Assembly: GCF_016921115.1 (NCBI RefSeq)
Contig: NZ_JAFFZS010000029.1
Location: 1 to 64,000 of the forward strand
Length of the DNA stretch: 64,000 nucleotides
Direction of reading: 5' to 3'
DNA from: Streptomyces actuosus
GTDB taxonomy: Bacteria; Actinomycetota; Actinomycetes; Streptomycetales; Streptomycetaceae
In this document: one piece after another, positions 9,040 through 17,988 of the stretch
How the letters are laid out: each line of letters begins with the position of its first letter
Numbering within the stretch: the stretch's first letter is position 1
Notes under the pieces: model-generated
The model's database searches: none
What the model was told of the DNA's origin: nothing
Seen by the model: only the letters and a program-made list of their open reading frames with translations
Position numbers and translations under genes: made by a program

Positions 9040-9193
9040 CGCCTTGTAAGATCGGCGAGCTGAAGGCGGGGGGGAACGTGTTTTCGGATACGCCTGCTGA
9101 GACGCTCCGGGCTGTCGTCGTACAGCGTCCGGGGCCCGGCGGGGTTCTTTCTCTCTCTCCTGCGAGCAGCCCTTACGGCGACAGGAGATCTGA

Positions 9194-10987
9194 GTGACAT
9201 CTACACACCGAAGAGCGCGGCGCGCTCTTCCCGCGGCTGCCGCCGCACTCGCGCTGGGAAGCGCGGTTCTGACAGCCGTTCCGGCCGAGGCGTCCGGCAC
9301 GGCTCCGCTTCCGGCCCCGAAGGCCGCCGAGAAGCTGCCCAGCGCCTCGCAGTCCGAACTGCTCGCCCGTGTCGAGGGCGCCCAGACCGCCCTCCAGGAC
9401 GACGGCGCCGCCGCGTCGACGTCCGACGCCACGAGCGGCGACAGCCCCGAGGCCTCGTCGTCCTCCACCGTCGATCCGAAGATCATCGGTGGCACGGAGG
9501 CGAGTATCACCGAGGCGCCGTGGATGGTGCAGCTGCACTACTACGACGACAAGGGCACCGCGGACACCTCCGACGACGAGGGCTACTTCTGCGGCGGCAC
9601 CCTGGTCGCCCCGACGAAGGTCCTCACGGCCGCGCACTGCGTGTACGGCCTGGACTGGTCGAAGAACGGCGCCGTCCTGGCCGGCACCAGCCAGCTGCCG
9701 GACGGGAACGACCTGCACGGCGGCCGGGTCGCCGGCGTGTGGCGCCAGTGGGTCAACCCCACGTACAACGACAGCACCATCGCCGGGGGCGACCTCGCGG
9801 TGCTGACGCTGACCGAGGCGCTGCCGTACAAGACGCTGCAGGTGACGTCGAGCTCCGACAGCGTCTCCTACAACAGCGGCACTCCCGCGACGGTCTACGG
9901 CTGGGGGCGCACCACCAGCTCTCCCGGCAGCGACATCTCGCTGACGCTGAAGAAGGCGACCATTCCGATGCAGGCGGACTCCGCCTGCACGTCGTACTAC
10001 GGCAGCGACTTCGTGCCGGGCCAGATGGCCTGCGCCGGCAACCCCGCCACGGGCGAGGACGCCGGCACGGTCTCGCCGTGCAACGGCGACTCCGGTGGTC
10101 CCCTCGTGGTCAACGGGCGGATCGCCGGTGTGGTGTCGTGGGGCGTCAAGGACTGCGTGGAGTCGGGCGCGTACAGCGTCTACGCCAAGACGCGGACCTA
10201 CGTCGGTGCGGTCAACGCGCGCATCGACGACACCGACGCGGACTTCGACGGCCTGGGGGACCTGTTCGCCCGCACCTCGGGCGGCTCGGCCTACGAGTAC
10301 TACTCCCTGGGCAACAAGTGGCCGTACCTGGCCAACCGCGTCGACCTCGGTGACTGGGGCGGCCTGAGCCTGGTGCGCACGGCCGACCTCAACCGCGACT
10401 TCTACCAGGACTACCTGTTCCGCACCCCGGACGGCGTCCTGTACAACTGGGCGTTCAACGGTTCGGACCGCTACGAGGCGTACCGGATCGGCGGCGGCTG
10501 GAACGTGATGAAGAACATCGCGGTCCCCGGTGACCTCAGCGGCGACGGCAAGCCCGACCTGGTCGCGCAGGACAAGTACGGCGTCCTGTGGCTGTACCCC
10601 GGCCAGGGCAACAACTACGCCTTCGGGTCCCGTGTCCGGATCGGCGGCGGCTGGTCCAGCTACACGATCACGGGCAAGCGGGACTACAACAACGACGGCA
10701 AGCCCGACCTGCTCGCGCGGGACGGCTCCGGCGTGCTGTGGCTCTACCCGGGCACGGGCAAGGCGTCGCCGGCGCTCGGCACCCGGATCCGGGTCGGCGG
10801 TGGCTGGTACATCTACAACGCCTTCGCCTCTCCCGGTGACCTCACCGGCGACGGCAAGCCCGACCTGCTCGCGCGGGACGGCTCCGGCGTCCTGTGGCTG
10901 TACAAGGGCCGCGGCGTCTCGTCCTCCGTGTTCGAGTCGCGCGTCCGCGTCGGTGGCGGCTGGGGAGTCTTCGACCTCCTCGGCTGA
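9194..10987 (+). CDS. Secreted trypsin-like serine protease with FG-GAP/VCBS repeats
   Basis: This 597-aa protein has a Sec signal peptide (~1-33, ending AVPAEA), an Ala/Ser-rich propeptide, then a chymotrypsin-fold domain opening at the activation site IIGG (~97). The triad is visible: H148 in LTAAHC, D200 in GGDLAVL, S300 in CNGDSGGPL. The C-terminal ~240 residues form FG-GAP/VCBS-type repeats about 50 residues apart (GDGKPDL at ~450 and ~552, NDGKPDL at ~500), with Asp-rich calcium-binding-like loops and a GGGW at each unit end. GTG 9194 follows AGGAG. It is probably an extracellular protease; the repeats may bind a surface or substrate. Flanking terminators make it monocistronic. Confidence 0.92.
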   Translation: MTSTHRRARRALPAAAAALALGSAVLTAVPAEASGTAPLPAPKAAEKLPSASQSELLARVEGAQTALQDDGAAASTSDATSGDSPEASSSSTVDPKIIGGTEASITEAPWMVQLHYYDDKGTADTSDDEGYFCGGTLVAPTKVLTAAHCVYGLDWSKNGAVLAGTSQLPDGNDLHGGRVAGVWRQWVNPTYNDSTIAGGDLAVLTLTEALPYKTLQVTSSSDSVSYNSGTPATVYGWGRTTSSPGSDISLTLKKATIPMQADSACTSYYGSDFVPGQMACAGNPATGEDAGTVSPCNGDSGGPLVVNGRIAGVVSWGVKDCVESGAYSVYAKTRTYVGAVNARIDDTDADFDGLGDLFARTSGGSAYEYYSLGNKWPYLANRVDLGDWGGLSLVRTADLNRDFYQDYLFRTPDGVLYNWAFNGSDRYEAYRIGGGWNVMKNIAVPGDLSGDGKPDLVAQDKYGVLWLYPGQGNNYAFGSRVRIGGGWSSYTITGKRDYNNDGKPDLLARDGSGVLWLYPGTGKASPALGTRIRVGGGWYIYNAFASPGDLTGDGKPDLLARDGSGVLWLYKGRGVSSSVFESRVRVGGGWGVFDLLG

Positions 10988-11024
10988 GCATCGCGCACCA
11001 CATCGCGTCCCACGGGCGTGAGAC

Positions 11025-11053
11025 GGGCCGCCTCCGGTCTCCGGAGGCGGCCC
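11025..11053 (+). terminator. Strong terminator after the serine protease
   Basis: A perfect 13-bp stem, GGGCCGCCTCCGG (11025-11037) and CCGGAGGCGGCCC (11041-11053), has a 3-nt loop and is followed by TTCCCGTT. Confidence 0.85.
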
Positions 11054-11137
11054 TTCCCGTTGCCCGCCGCGCCTCGGACGGGAAGGACCCCGGCGCCCGG
11101 CCCGGCCGTCACCATCCGTGACCTTCGGTGCCTCTCC

Positions 11138-11153
11138 GTGTGAATCATCACAC
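11138..11153. promoter_or_regulatory. 16-bp palindrome GTGTGAATCATCACAC, CRP-like
   Basis: Six-base arms GTGTGA/TCACAC surround ATCA, about 90 bp before the LCP gene. The core GTG-N6-CAC resembles the Streptomyces CRP site GTG(N)6GNCAC with one mismatch. It could be an operator for CRP or for another dimeric regulator. Confidence 0.4.
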
Positions 11154-11244
11154 AGGGGGGATGTCACGCTGTGCAACCCTTTGGCACGGAAAGCCCGTCC
11201 GGCCGAACGGAGTGATGATGGAGACGTAGAGAGCCGAGGTGCGC

Positions 11245-12369
11245 ATGACCGCCGATCGCACGCCGGAGTCCGGCATACGACACCGAGCCCGGGGCCGCCG
11301 ACGCAGGCCCCGCAGGCATTCCAAGGCGCTGCGCGTCGCGGCCTGGACCGCCGCGGGCATCGTCGTCCTCGGCGGCACCGGCATCGGCTACGTCTACTTC
11401 AAGCTCAACGGCAACATCAGAAGCGTCGACATCGACCAGGCCCTCGGCACCGACCGGCCGAAGGGGGCCGGCAACGGCTCCGAGAACATCCTCGTGCTCG
11501 GTTCCGACAGCCGCTCCGGGGGCAACCGGAAACTGGGCGGCGGCCCCGACGACGGCAGCGCCCGCTCGGACACGGCCATGATCGTCCACGTCTACCAGGG
11601 GCACCGGCGGGCCGCCGTCGTCTCGCTCCCGCGCGACACCCTCGTCGACCGCCCCGCCTGCACCGACGACCGCGGCACCACACACCCGGCCGTCCACGGC
11701 GTGATGTTCAACTCCGCCTACTCCACCGGCGGCGCCGCCTGCGCCGTCAAGACGGTCGAGACCCTGACCGGCCTGCGCATGGACCACTACCTGGAGGTCG
11801 ACTTCAGCGGCTTCCAGAAGCTCGTCGACACACTCGGCGGCGTGACGGTCACCACCAGCGAGGACATCGACGACCCCAAGAGCCACCTCACGCTCGAGGC
11901 CGGCACCCACCGGCTCGACGGCGAGCAGGCCCTGGGCCTGGTCCGGACCCGGCACGGCGTCGGCGACGGCTCCGACCTGGGCCGCATCCAGCTCCAGCAG
12001 GCCTTCATGAAGGCGCTCGTCGACCGGATCCGGCACATCGGCGTCTTCACCAACCCCAAGAAGCTCTACGACCTCGCCGACACCGCGACCCGGGCCGTGA
12101 CCACCGACTCCGACCTCGGCTCGGTGAACTCCCTGATGTCCTTCGCGGGCGGCCTGAAGGGCATCGGCGCCTCCGGACTGCACATGGTGACCCTGCCGGT
12201 GCGGTACGACCCGGCCGACCCCAACCGCGTCGTCGTCGCCGAGGCCAAGGCCCGGGAGGTCTTCGCGGCCCTGAAGAACGACCGGCCGATCCCCGCCGCG
12301 GCGACCGAGGGGACCGCCACCGGCGAGGCCCAGGGCGTGGTGACCCCGGGCGCCGCACCGGGGGAATAG
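11245..12369 (+). CDS. LytR-CpsA-Psr (LCP) family cell-wall ligase
   Basis: LCP proteins attach anionic glycopolymers from lipid carriers to peptidoglycan on the outer face of the membrane. The 374-aa product has an Arg-rich cytoplasmic N-terminus, one membrane segment (~31-53) and the LCP domain (~75-290) with ILVLGSDSRSG, SDTAMIVHV, VVSLPRDTLVD and the Arg-containing LVRTRHG. ATG 11245 is 6 nt after GAGG; GTG 11239 is the alternative. The TAG stop overlaps the sigma-R-type promoter of rpmE. The wecA/tagO-type gene at 17989 could supply lipid-linked substrate for such enzymes. Confidence 0.9.
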   Translation: MTADRTPESGIRHRARGRRRRPRRHSKALRVAAWTAAGIVVLGGTGIGYVYFKLNGNIRSVDIDQALGTDRPKGAGNGSENILVLGSDSRSGGNRKLGGGPDDGSARSDTAMIVHVYQGHRRAAVVSLPRDTLVDRPACTDDRGTTHPAVHGVMFNSAYSTGGAACAVKTVETLTGLRMDHYLEVDFSGFQKLVDTLGGVTVTTSEDIDDPKSHLTLEAGTHRLDGEQALGLVRTRHGVGDGSDLGRIQLQQAFMKALVDRIRHIGVFTNPKKLYDLADTATRAVTTDSDLGSVNSLMSFAGGLKGIGASGLHMVTLPVRYDPADPNRVVVAEAKAREVFAALKNDRPIPAAATEGTATGEAQGVVTPGAAPGE

Positions 12370-12388
12370 ATCACGCGGGCCCCCGGTT
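12363..12388 (+). promoter_or_regulatory. Sigma-R-type promoter (GGAAT-N18-GTT) for rpmE
   Basis: GGAAT (12363-12367) and GTT (12386-12388) are 18 nt apart, an exact match to the S. coelicolor sigma-R consensus. The -35 overlaps the LCP stop codon. I recall rpmE being reported as a sigma-R target in S. coelicolor. It lies ~100 bp before the L31 start codon. Confidence 0.75.
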
Positions 12389-12491
12389 TGGGGAGAAGGC
12401 GCCAGTCCTGGCAGACTGGTACGTCGGCTCCGGTTCACGCTCCCGCATCCCGCGGCTGCGACCCGGCGCCCTCCCCGACATAGGAGACACC

Positions 12492-12716
12492 TTGAAGCGC
12501 GACATCCACCCCGAGTACGTCGAGACCCAGGTCAGCTGCACCTGCGGCGCGTCGTTCACCACCCGCAGCACCATCGAGTCCGGTACCGTCCGGGCCGAGG
12601 TCTGCTCCGAGTGCCACCCGTTCTACACGGGCAAGCAGAAGATCCTCGACACCGGTGGCCGTGTGGCCCGCTTCGAGGCCCGCTTCGGCAAGGCTGCCGC
12701 CGGCTCCAAGAAGTAG
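12492..12716 (+). CDS. rpmE: 50S ribosomal protein L31, zinc-binding (C+) type
   Basis: The 74-aa ribosomal protein keeps the four zinc cysteines C16, C18, C38 and C41 (SCTCG and CSECHPFYTG), so it is the zinc-containing paralogue rather than the zinc-independent form induced by zinc starvation. Translation starts at TTG 12492, 5 nt after AGGAG; no other start gives the conserved N-terminus MKRDIHPEY. The upstream GGAAT-N18-GTT element suggests induction by disulphide stress, which fits a thiol-rich zinc protein. A hairpin with a U-run follows the gene. Confidence 0.97.
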   Translation: MKRDIHPEYVETQVSCTCGASFTTRSTIESGTVRAEVCSECHPFYTGKQKILDTGGRVARFEARFGKAAAGSKK

Positions 12717-12728
12717 CGAGCCCCATTT

Positions 12729-12781
12729 CGCCGGTCCACGGCAGTACGCCCCGCAAGGCGTGCGCCGGGACCGGCGTTTTT
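12729..12781 (+). terminator. Intrinsic terminator with U-run after rpmE
   Basis: CGCCGGTCC (12729-12737) pairs with GGACCGGCG (12768-12776), followed directly by TTTTT. The 30-nt loop has further internal pairing. It is one of two terminators in this window with a true U-run. Confidence 0.8.
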
Positions 12782-12824
12782 GGTCGCCCGCCCTTCCCTT
12801 CGTCCGCAGTATCAGGAGCCCAAG

Positions 12825-13892
<1,068 letters not shown>

Positions 13893-13923
13893 GGCACGGA
13901 CGACCGAGTACCGGAGGACTTGC

Positions 13924-14769
13924 GTGAACCTGCTGCTCGCAGAGGTGGCCCAGGCCACCCAGCGGCTGGCCGACGCCGGCGTGCCCTCGCCGCGCACCGA
14001 CGCGGAGGAACTCGCCGCGTTCGTGCACGGCGTGAAGCGGGGCGAGTTGCACTCCGTGCGGGACTCCGACTTCGACGCCCGCTACTGGGAGGTCATCGCC
14101 CGGCGTGAGCAGCGCGAGCCGCTGCAGCACATCACCGGGCGGGCCTTCTTCCGCTACCTGGAGCTCCAGGTCGGCCCCGGCGTCTTCGTGCCCCGCCCGG
14201 AGACCGAGTCGGTCGTCGGCTGGGCCATAGACGCCGTACGTGCCATGGACGTCGTGGAGCCGTGCATCGTGGACCTGTGCACGGGTTCCGGCGCCATCGC
14301 GCTCGCCCTGGCCCAAGAGGTGCCCCGCTCGCGGGTGTACGCCGTCGAGCTGTCCGACGAGGCCCTCCACTGGACCCGCAAGAACGTGGAGGGCTCCCGG
14401 GTCGAGTTGCGGCAGGGCGACGCCCGCACCGCCTTCCCGGACCTGGACGGCCAGGTCGACCTGGTCGTCTCCAACCCGCCGTACATCCCGCTCACCGAGT
14501 GGGAGTACGTCGCCCCGGAGGCCCGGGACTACGACCCCGACATGGCGCTCTTCTCCGGCGAGGACGGCCTGGACCTCATCCGCGGCCTGGAACGCACCGC
14601 GCACCGCCTGCTGCGGCCCGGCGGCGTCGTCGTGATCGAGCACGCCGACACCCAGGGCGGCCAGGTGCCGTGGATCTTCACCGAGGAGAAGGGCTGGGCC
14701 GACGCGGCCGACCACCCCGACCTCAACAACCGACCCCGGTTCGCGACCGCCCGCAGGGCGCTGCCGTGA
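13924..14769 (+). CDS. prmC: Release factor glutamine methyltransferase PrmC (HemK)
   Basis: This SAM-dependent enzyme methylates the GGQ glutamine of release factors. The 281-aa product has an N-terminal helical release-factor-binding domain, then VFVPRPETE, the SAM motif VDLCTGSGAIALALA and the signature SNPPYIPL. GTG 13924 follows CCGGAGGA at good spacing. It lies immediately after its substrate gene prfA and its last codons overlap a 17-codon frame that runs to just before sua5. Confidence 0.96.
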   Translation: MNLLLAEVAQATQRLADAGVPSPRTDAEELAAFVHGVKRGELHSVRDSDFDARYWEVIARREQREPLQHITGRAFFRYLELQVGPGVFVPRPETESVVGWAIDAVRAMDVVEPCIVDLCTGSGAIALALAQEVPRSRVYAVELSDEALHWTRKNVEGSRVELRQGDARTAFPDLDGQVDLVVSNPPYIPLTEWEYVAPEARDYDPDMALFSGEDGLDLIRGLERTAHRLLRPGGVVVIEHADTQGGQVPWIFTEEKGWADAADHPDLNNRPRFATARRALP

Positions 14770-14819
14770 CCCCCCACCCGACTTCGACCCCGCAGTACGT
14801 GTACGAGGAGGCCCGCTAG
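14766..14819 (+). CDS. Possible 17-codon coupling peptide between prmC and sua5
   Basis: A GTG at 14766 overlaps the prmC stop as GTGA and opens a 17-codon frame ending TAG two bases before the sua5 ATG. The frame contains GAGGAGG, the ribosome binding site of sua5. It could keep ribosomes moving to sua5, or it may be chance; nothing else supports a peptide product. Confidence 0.2.
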   Translation: MTPHPTSTPQYVYEEAR

Positions 14820-14821
14820 TT

Positions 14822-15469
14822 ATGGCACGGCGATACGACACCAACGACGCGACCGACCGCGTGACCGGTCTGCGCGAGGCCGCGTCCGCCGTCCGCCGTG
14901 GCGAACTCGTGGTGCTGCCCACGGACACGGTCTACGGCATCGGCGCCGACGCCTTCTCCAAGGAGGCCGTGGGCGATCTGCTCCAGGCCAAGGGCCGCGG
15001 CCGGAACATGCCCACGCCCGTCCTGATCGGCTCCCCGAACACGCTGCACGGCCTGGTCACGGACTTCTCCGAGCTGGCCTGGGAGCTGGTCGACGCCTTC
15101 TGGCCGGGCGCGCTGACCCTGGTCGCCCGGCACCAGCCGTCGCTGACGTGGGACCTGGGCGAGACCCGCGGCACGGTTGCCGTGCGCATGCCGCTGCACC
15201 CGGTCGCCATCGAACTGCTCACGGAGGTCGGCCCGATGGCGGTCTCCTCCGCGAACCTCACCGGCCACCCGGCGCCGGAGAACTGCGACGCCGCCCAGGA
15301 GATGCTCGGCGACTCCGTCTCCGTCTACCTCGACGGCGGCCCGACCCCGGGCAACGTCCCCTCCTCCATCGTCGACGTCACCCGCGAGGTGCCGATGCTG
15401 CTGCGCGAGGGCGCCCTGTCCGCCGAGGAGCTGCGGAAGGTCGTACCCGACCTCGAGGTGGCGAATTGA
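14822..15469 (+). CDS. L-threonylcarbamoyladenylate synthase (Sua5/TsaC family)
   Basis: The enzyme makes threonylcarbamoyl-AMP from threonine, bicarbonate and ATP for the t6A modification of tRNAs reading ANN codons. The 215-aa product is a YrdC-domain protein: GELVVLPTDTVYGIGADAF at the N-terminus, KGRGRNMPTPVLIG, FWPGALTLVA, and MAVSSANLTGHPAP. It ends near the YrdC domain and lacks the extra Sua5 C-terminal domain, so TsaC-type is the better description. GAGGAGG precedes the ATG. The next gene overlaps it by 4 bp. Confidence 0.93.
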   Translation: MARRYDTNDATDRVTGLREAASAVRRGELVVLPTDTVYGIGADAFSKEAVGDLLQAKGRGRNMPTPVLIGSPNTLHGLVTDFSELAWELVDAFWPGALTLVARHQPSLTWDLGETRGTVAVRMPLHPVAIELLTEVGPMAVSSANLTGHPAPENCDAAQEMLGDSVSVYLDGGPTPGNVPSSIVDVTREVPMLLREGALSAEELRKVVPDLEVAN

Positions 15470-16143
15470 CGGCCCCCGATGTGGGGCGTGGCATAGGCGG
15501 CGGGGAGAGCGGCGCGGAGGAGACGACGACCTTCGGATTTCCGCGTGACACCTTCCGCATCCTCCACGTCAGCACCGGAAACGTGTGCCGCTCGCCCATC
15601 ACCGAGCGGCTGAACCGCCACTTCGTGACCGAGCGGCTCGGCATCCTGGGCGGCGGCCTCGTCGTGGAGAGCGCCGGCACCTGGGGCCACGAGGGCGCGG
15701 CCATGGAGTCCCACGCGGAGACCGTCCTCGCGGAGTTCGGCGCGGACGCCTCCGGCTTCGTGGGCCGGGAACTGCTCGACGAGCACGTCATATGCGCCGA
15801 CCTGGTCCTGACCGCCACCCGCGACCACCGGGCCCAGGTCATCTCCATGGGCCACTCCGCAGGGCTGCGCACCTTCACCCTGAAGGAGTTCACCCGCCTG
15901 GTGAAGGCGATAGATCCGGCCACTCTGCCCCCGCTGGAGGACGGCCTGGTCACGCGCGCCCGCGCCCTGGTCCGCGCCGCCGCCGCGCTCCGCGGGTGGC
16001 TGCTGGCTCCCACGGCCGAGGCCGACGAGGTGTACGACCCCTACGGTGCGCCGCTGACCTTCTTCCGCTCGATAGGCGAGGAGATCCACGAGGCCCTGGA
16101 CCCCGTCGTCACGGCTCTGACGGGGGTCGCGGCCCGGGCGTGA
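15466..16143 (+). CDS. Low-molecular-weight phosphatase-like protein, nucleophile Cys replaced by Ser
   Basis: The fold is that of low-molecular-weight protein-tyrosine phosphatases, with a signature loop near residue 30, HVSTGNVCRSPITE, and a C-terminal VYDPYGAP carrying the general-acid DP. In active enzymes the loop reads CxGNxCRSP and the first Cys is the nucleophile; here that position is Ser, while the second Cys, Arg and Asp remain. The 225-aa product may therefore be a pseudophosphatase that binds phosphotyrosine or phosphoarginine, or may use altered chemistry. TTG 15466 overlaps the sua5 stop as TTGA and follows GAGG; GTG 15481 is an alternative. Coupled to sua5. Confidence 0.8.
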   Translation: MTAPDVGRGIGGGESGAEETTTFGFPRDTFRILHVSTGNVCRSPITERLNRHFVTERLGILGGGLVVESAGTWGHEGAAMESHAETVLAEFGADASGFVGRELLDEHVICADLVLTATRDHRAQVISMGHSAGLRTFTLKEFTRLVKAIDPATLPPLEDGLVTRARALVRAAAALRGWLLAPTAEADEVYDPYGAPLTFFRSIGEEIHEALDPVVTALTGVAARA

Positions 16144-16573
16144 GGACGCCTCCGGGCCCCCCGGCGCCCCGGTGCCGGTCCGTGCCCGGCCGCACGCCCG
16201 CGCCACCGGGACGTCCGACTCCCCGCTGCCTGCCTCCGGCTTCCGAGGCAGGACCGACGATCCTCGCCGCCGTCGCCCGCTTGCCCGCGCCCGCCCGGTG
16301 ACCGCCGCGGGCCCTGCGGCGCTGTGACGGTGCCGTCCCGCCTGCACCCGCCTGCCCGCCGGGCGACGGCGGCCTCGACGGCACCTGCCCGGGTACCGCG
16401 CCCGCCGCCGCACCGCCGTCCCTGCACCGCCCGCCGTCCCGCAGCACCGCCACCGGACCGGCCCGGGCCGCCGACGGCGGCCGGCACCCGCGCGGACGCA
16501 GGTACCGCGCACCCCACGGACCCCGGACCTACATTGGACGTACGTCACCGTCGACGCACGCCCGGAGCCCACC
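16144..16573. other. Gene-free stretch before glyA paralogue
   Basis: About 430 bp of very GC-rich sequence without a credible reading frame, tRNA or strong hairpin. TACATT (16530-16535) could be a -10 for glyA, but no -35 stands out. Confidence 0.45.
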
Positions 16574-17824
16574 ATGTCGGTCATCCACAGCCTCGACGCC
16601 GAGGGCGGGCTCGGGGTCCTGCGCCGGCAGGACCCCGAGCTCGCCGACATCCTGCTCGGCGAGCGCCGTCGGCAGTCGACGACGCTCCAGCTGATCGCCG
16701 CGGAGAACTTCACGTCGCCGTCCGTGCTCGCCGCGCTCGGCTCACCGCTCGCCAACAAGTACGCCGAGGGGTACCCGGGCGCCCGCCACCACGGCGGCTG
16801 CGAGATCGTCGACGTCGCCGAGCGCATCGCCGTCGACCGGGCGAAGGCCCTGTTCGGCGCCGCCCACGCCAACGTCCAGCCGCACTCCGGGTCCTCCGCC
16901 GTGCTCGCCGCGTACGCCGCGCTGCTGCGCCCCGGCGACACCGTCCTGGCCCTCGGGCTGCCGTACGGCGGGCACCTCACCCACGGGTCGCCGGCGAACT
17001 TCTCCGGCCGCTGGTTCGACTTCGTCGGCTACGGCGTCGACGCGGAGACCGGGCTCATCGACCACGACCAGGTCCGCACCCTCGCCCGCAGCCACCGCCC
17101 CAAGGCGATCGTCTGCGGATCCATCGCCTACCCCCGCCACATCGACCACGCCTTCTTCCGCGAGGTCGCCGACGAGGCGGGCGCCTGTCTCATCGCGGAC
17201 GCCGCGCACCCCATCGGCCTGGTGGCCGGGGGAGCGGCACCCAACCCGGTGCCGTACGCCGACATCGTCTGCGCCACCACGCACAAGGTGCTGCGCGGTC
17301 CGCGCGGCGGGATGATCCTGTGCGGCGGGGAACTGGCCGAACGGGTCGACCGGGCCGTGTTCCCCTTCACCCAGGGCGGCGCCCAGATGCACACGATCGC
17401 CGCCAAGGCCGTCGCCTTCGGCGAGGCCGCGACCCCGGCGTTCGCCGCGTACGCCCATCGGGTGGTGGCCAACGCCAAGGTCCTCGCCGCCGCTCTGACG
17501 GCCGAGGGGCTCGTCGTCACCACCGGCGGTACCGACACCCACCTGATCACCGCCGACCCGGCACCCCTCGGCCCGGACGGCCGCACCGCCCGCGGCCTGC
17601 TCGCCGCCGCCGGCCTGGTCATGGACTGCTGCGCCCTGCCGCACGGCACCGAGCGCGGACTGCGCCTGGGCACCGCGGCACTGACCACCCAGGGCATGGG
17701 GGAGAAGGAGATGACATCGGTCGCCGCCCTGCTCGCAGGCGTGCTGCGCGGCGAGATCGACACCCGGCGGGCCCGCGCGGAGGCGCGCGAGCTGGCGGAG
17801 CGTTTCCCGCCGTATCCCGGGTGA
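16574..17824 (+). CDS. glyA: Serine hydroxymethyltransferase paralogue
   Basis: SHMT converts serine and tetrahydrofolate to glycine and methylene-tetrahydrofolate. The 416-aa protein aligns along the whole family: LIAAENFTSP, NKYAEGYPG, ANVQPHSGSSA, HLTHGSPANFSG, ADAAHPIGL with the PLP-contacting Asp and His, TTHKVLRGPRGG with PLP lysine K238, and RLGTAALT with the carboxylate-binding Arg. It departs from the norm where the family has a YYGG: here GARHHGGCE, two His in place of the two Tyr. This suggests a divergent second SHMT with altered substrate or rate. The ATG follows CGGAG. Confidence 0.88.
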   Translation: MSVIHSLDAEGGLGVLRRQDPELADILLGERRRQSTTLQLIAAENFTSPSVLAALGSPLANKYAEGYPGARHHGGCEIVDVAERIAVDRAKALFGAAHANVQPHSGSSAVLAAYAALLRPGDTVLALGLPYGGHLTHGSPANFSGRWFDFVGYGVDAETGLIDHDQVRTLARSHRPKAIVCGSIAYPRHIDHAFFREVADEAGACLIADAAHPIGLVAGGAAPNPVPYADIVCATTHKVLRGPRGGMILCGGELAERVDRAVFPFTQGGAQMHTIAAKAVAFGEAATPAFAAYAHRVVANAKVLAAALTAEGLVVTTGGTDTHLITADPAPLGPDGRTARGLLAAAGLVMDCCALPHGTERGLRLGTAALTTQGMGEKEMTSVAALLAGVLRGEIDTRRARAEARELAERFPPYPG

Positions 17825-17988
17825 GCGGGACGGGCGGCGGACGCCCCGTGCGCCGGGTGTGCCGCGTGCGCACAGGCTCCCGTGCAACCATCGTCGCTAC
17901 CCGGAAGTCCTTCACCATATGCGTCCCCTGTGCGCGCAGTCGCTAGGGTGTGGGGCTGATATGGCCAGCGAGACCTGTGGGGAAGCCC

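Noticed and set aside
9073..9100. Possible ECF-type promoter (GGAAC...) before the serine protease
   Set aside because: No matching CGTC or GTT -10 element occurs at 15-19 nt, so the partial -35 alone is not enough.
11118..12716. 532-codon plus-strand frame containing rpmE
   Set aside because: Only the last 74 codons are L31; the rest is the shadow of the LCP gene in another frame.
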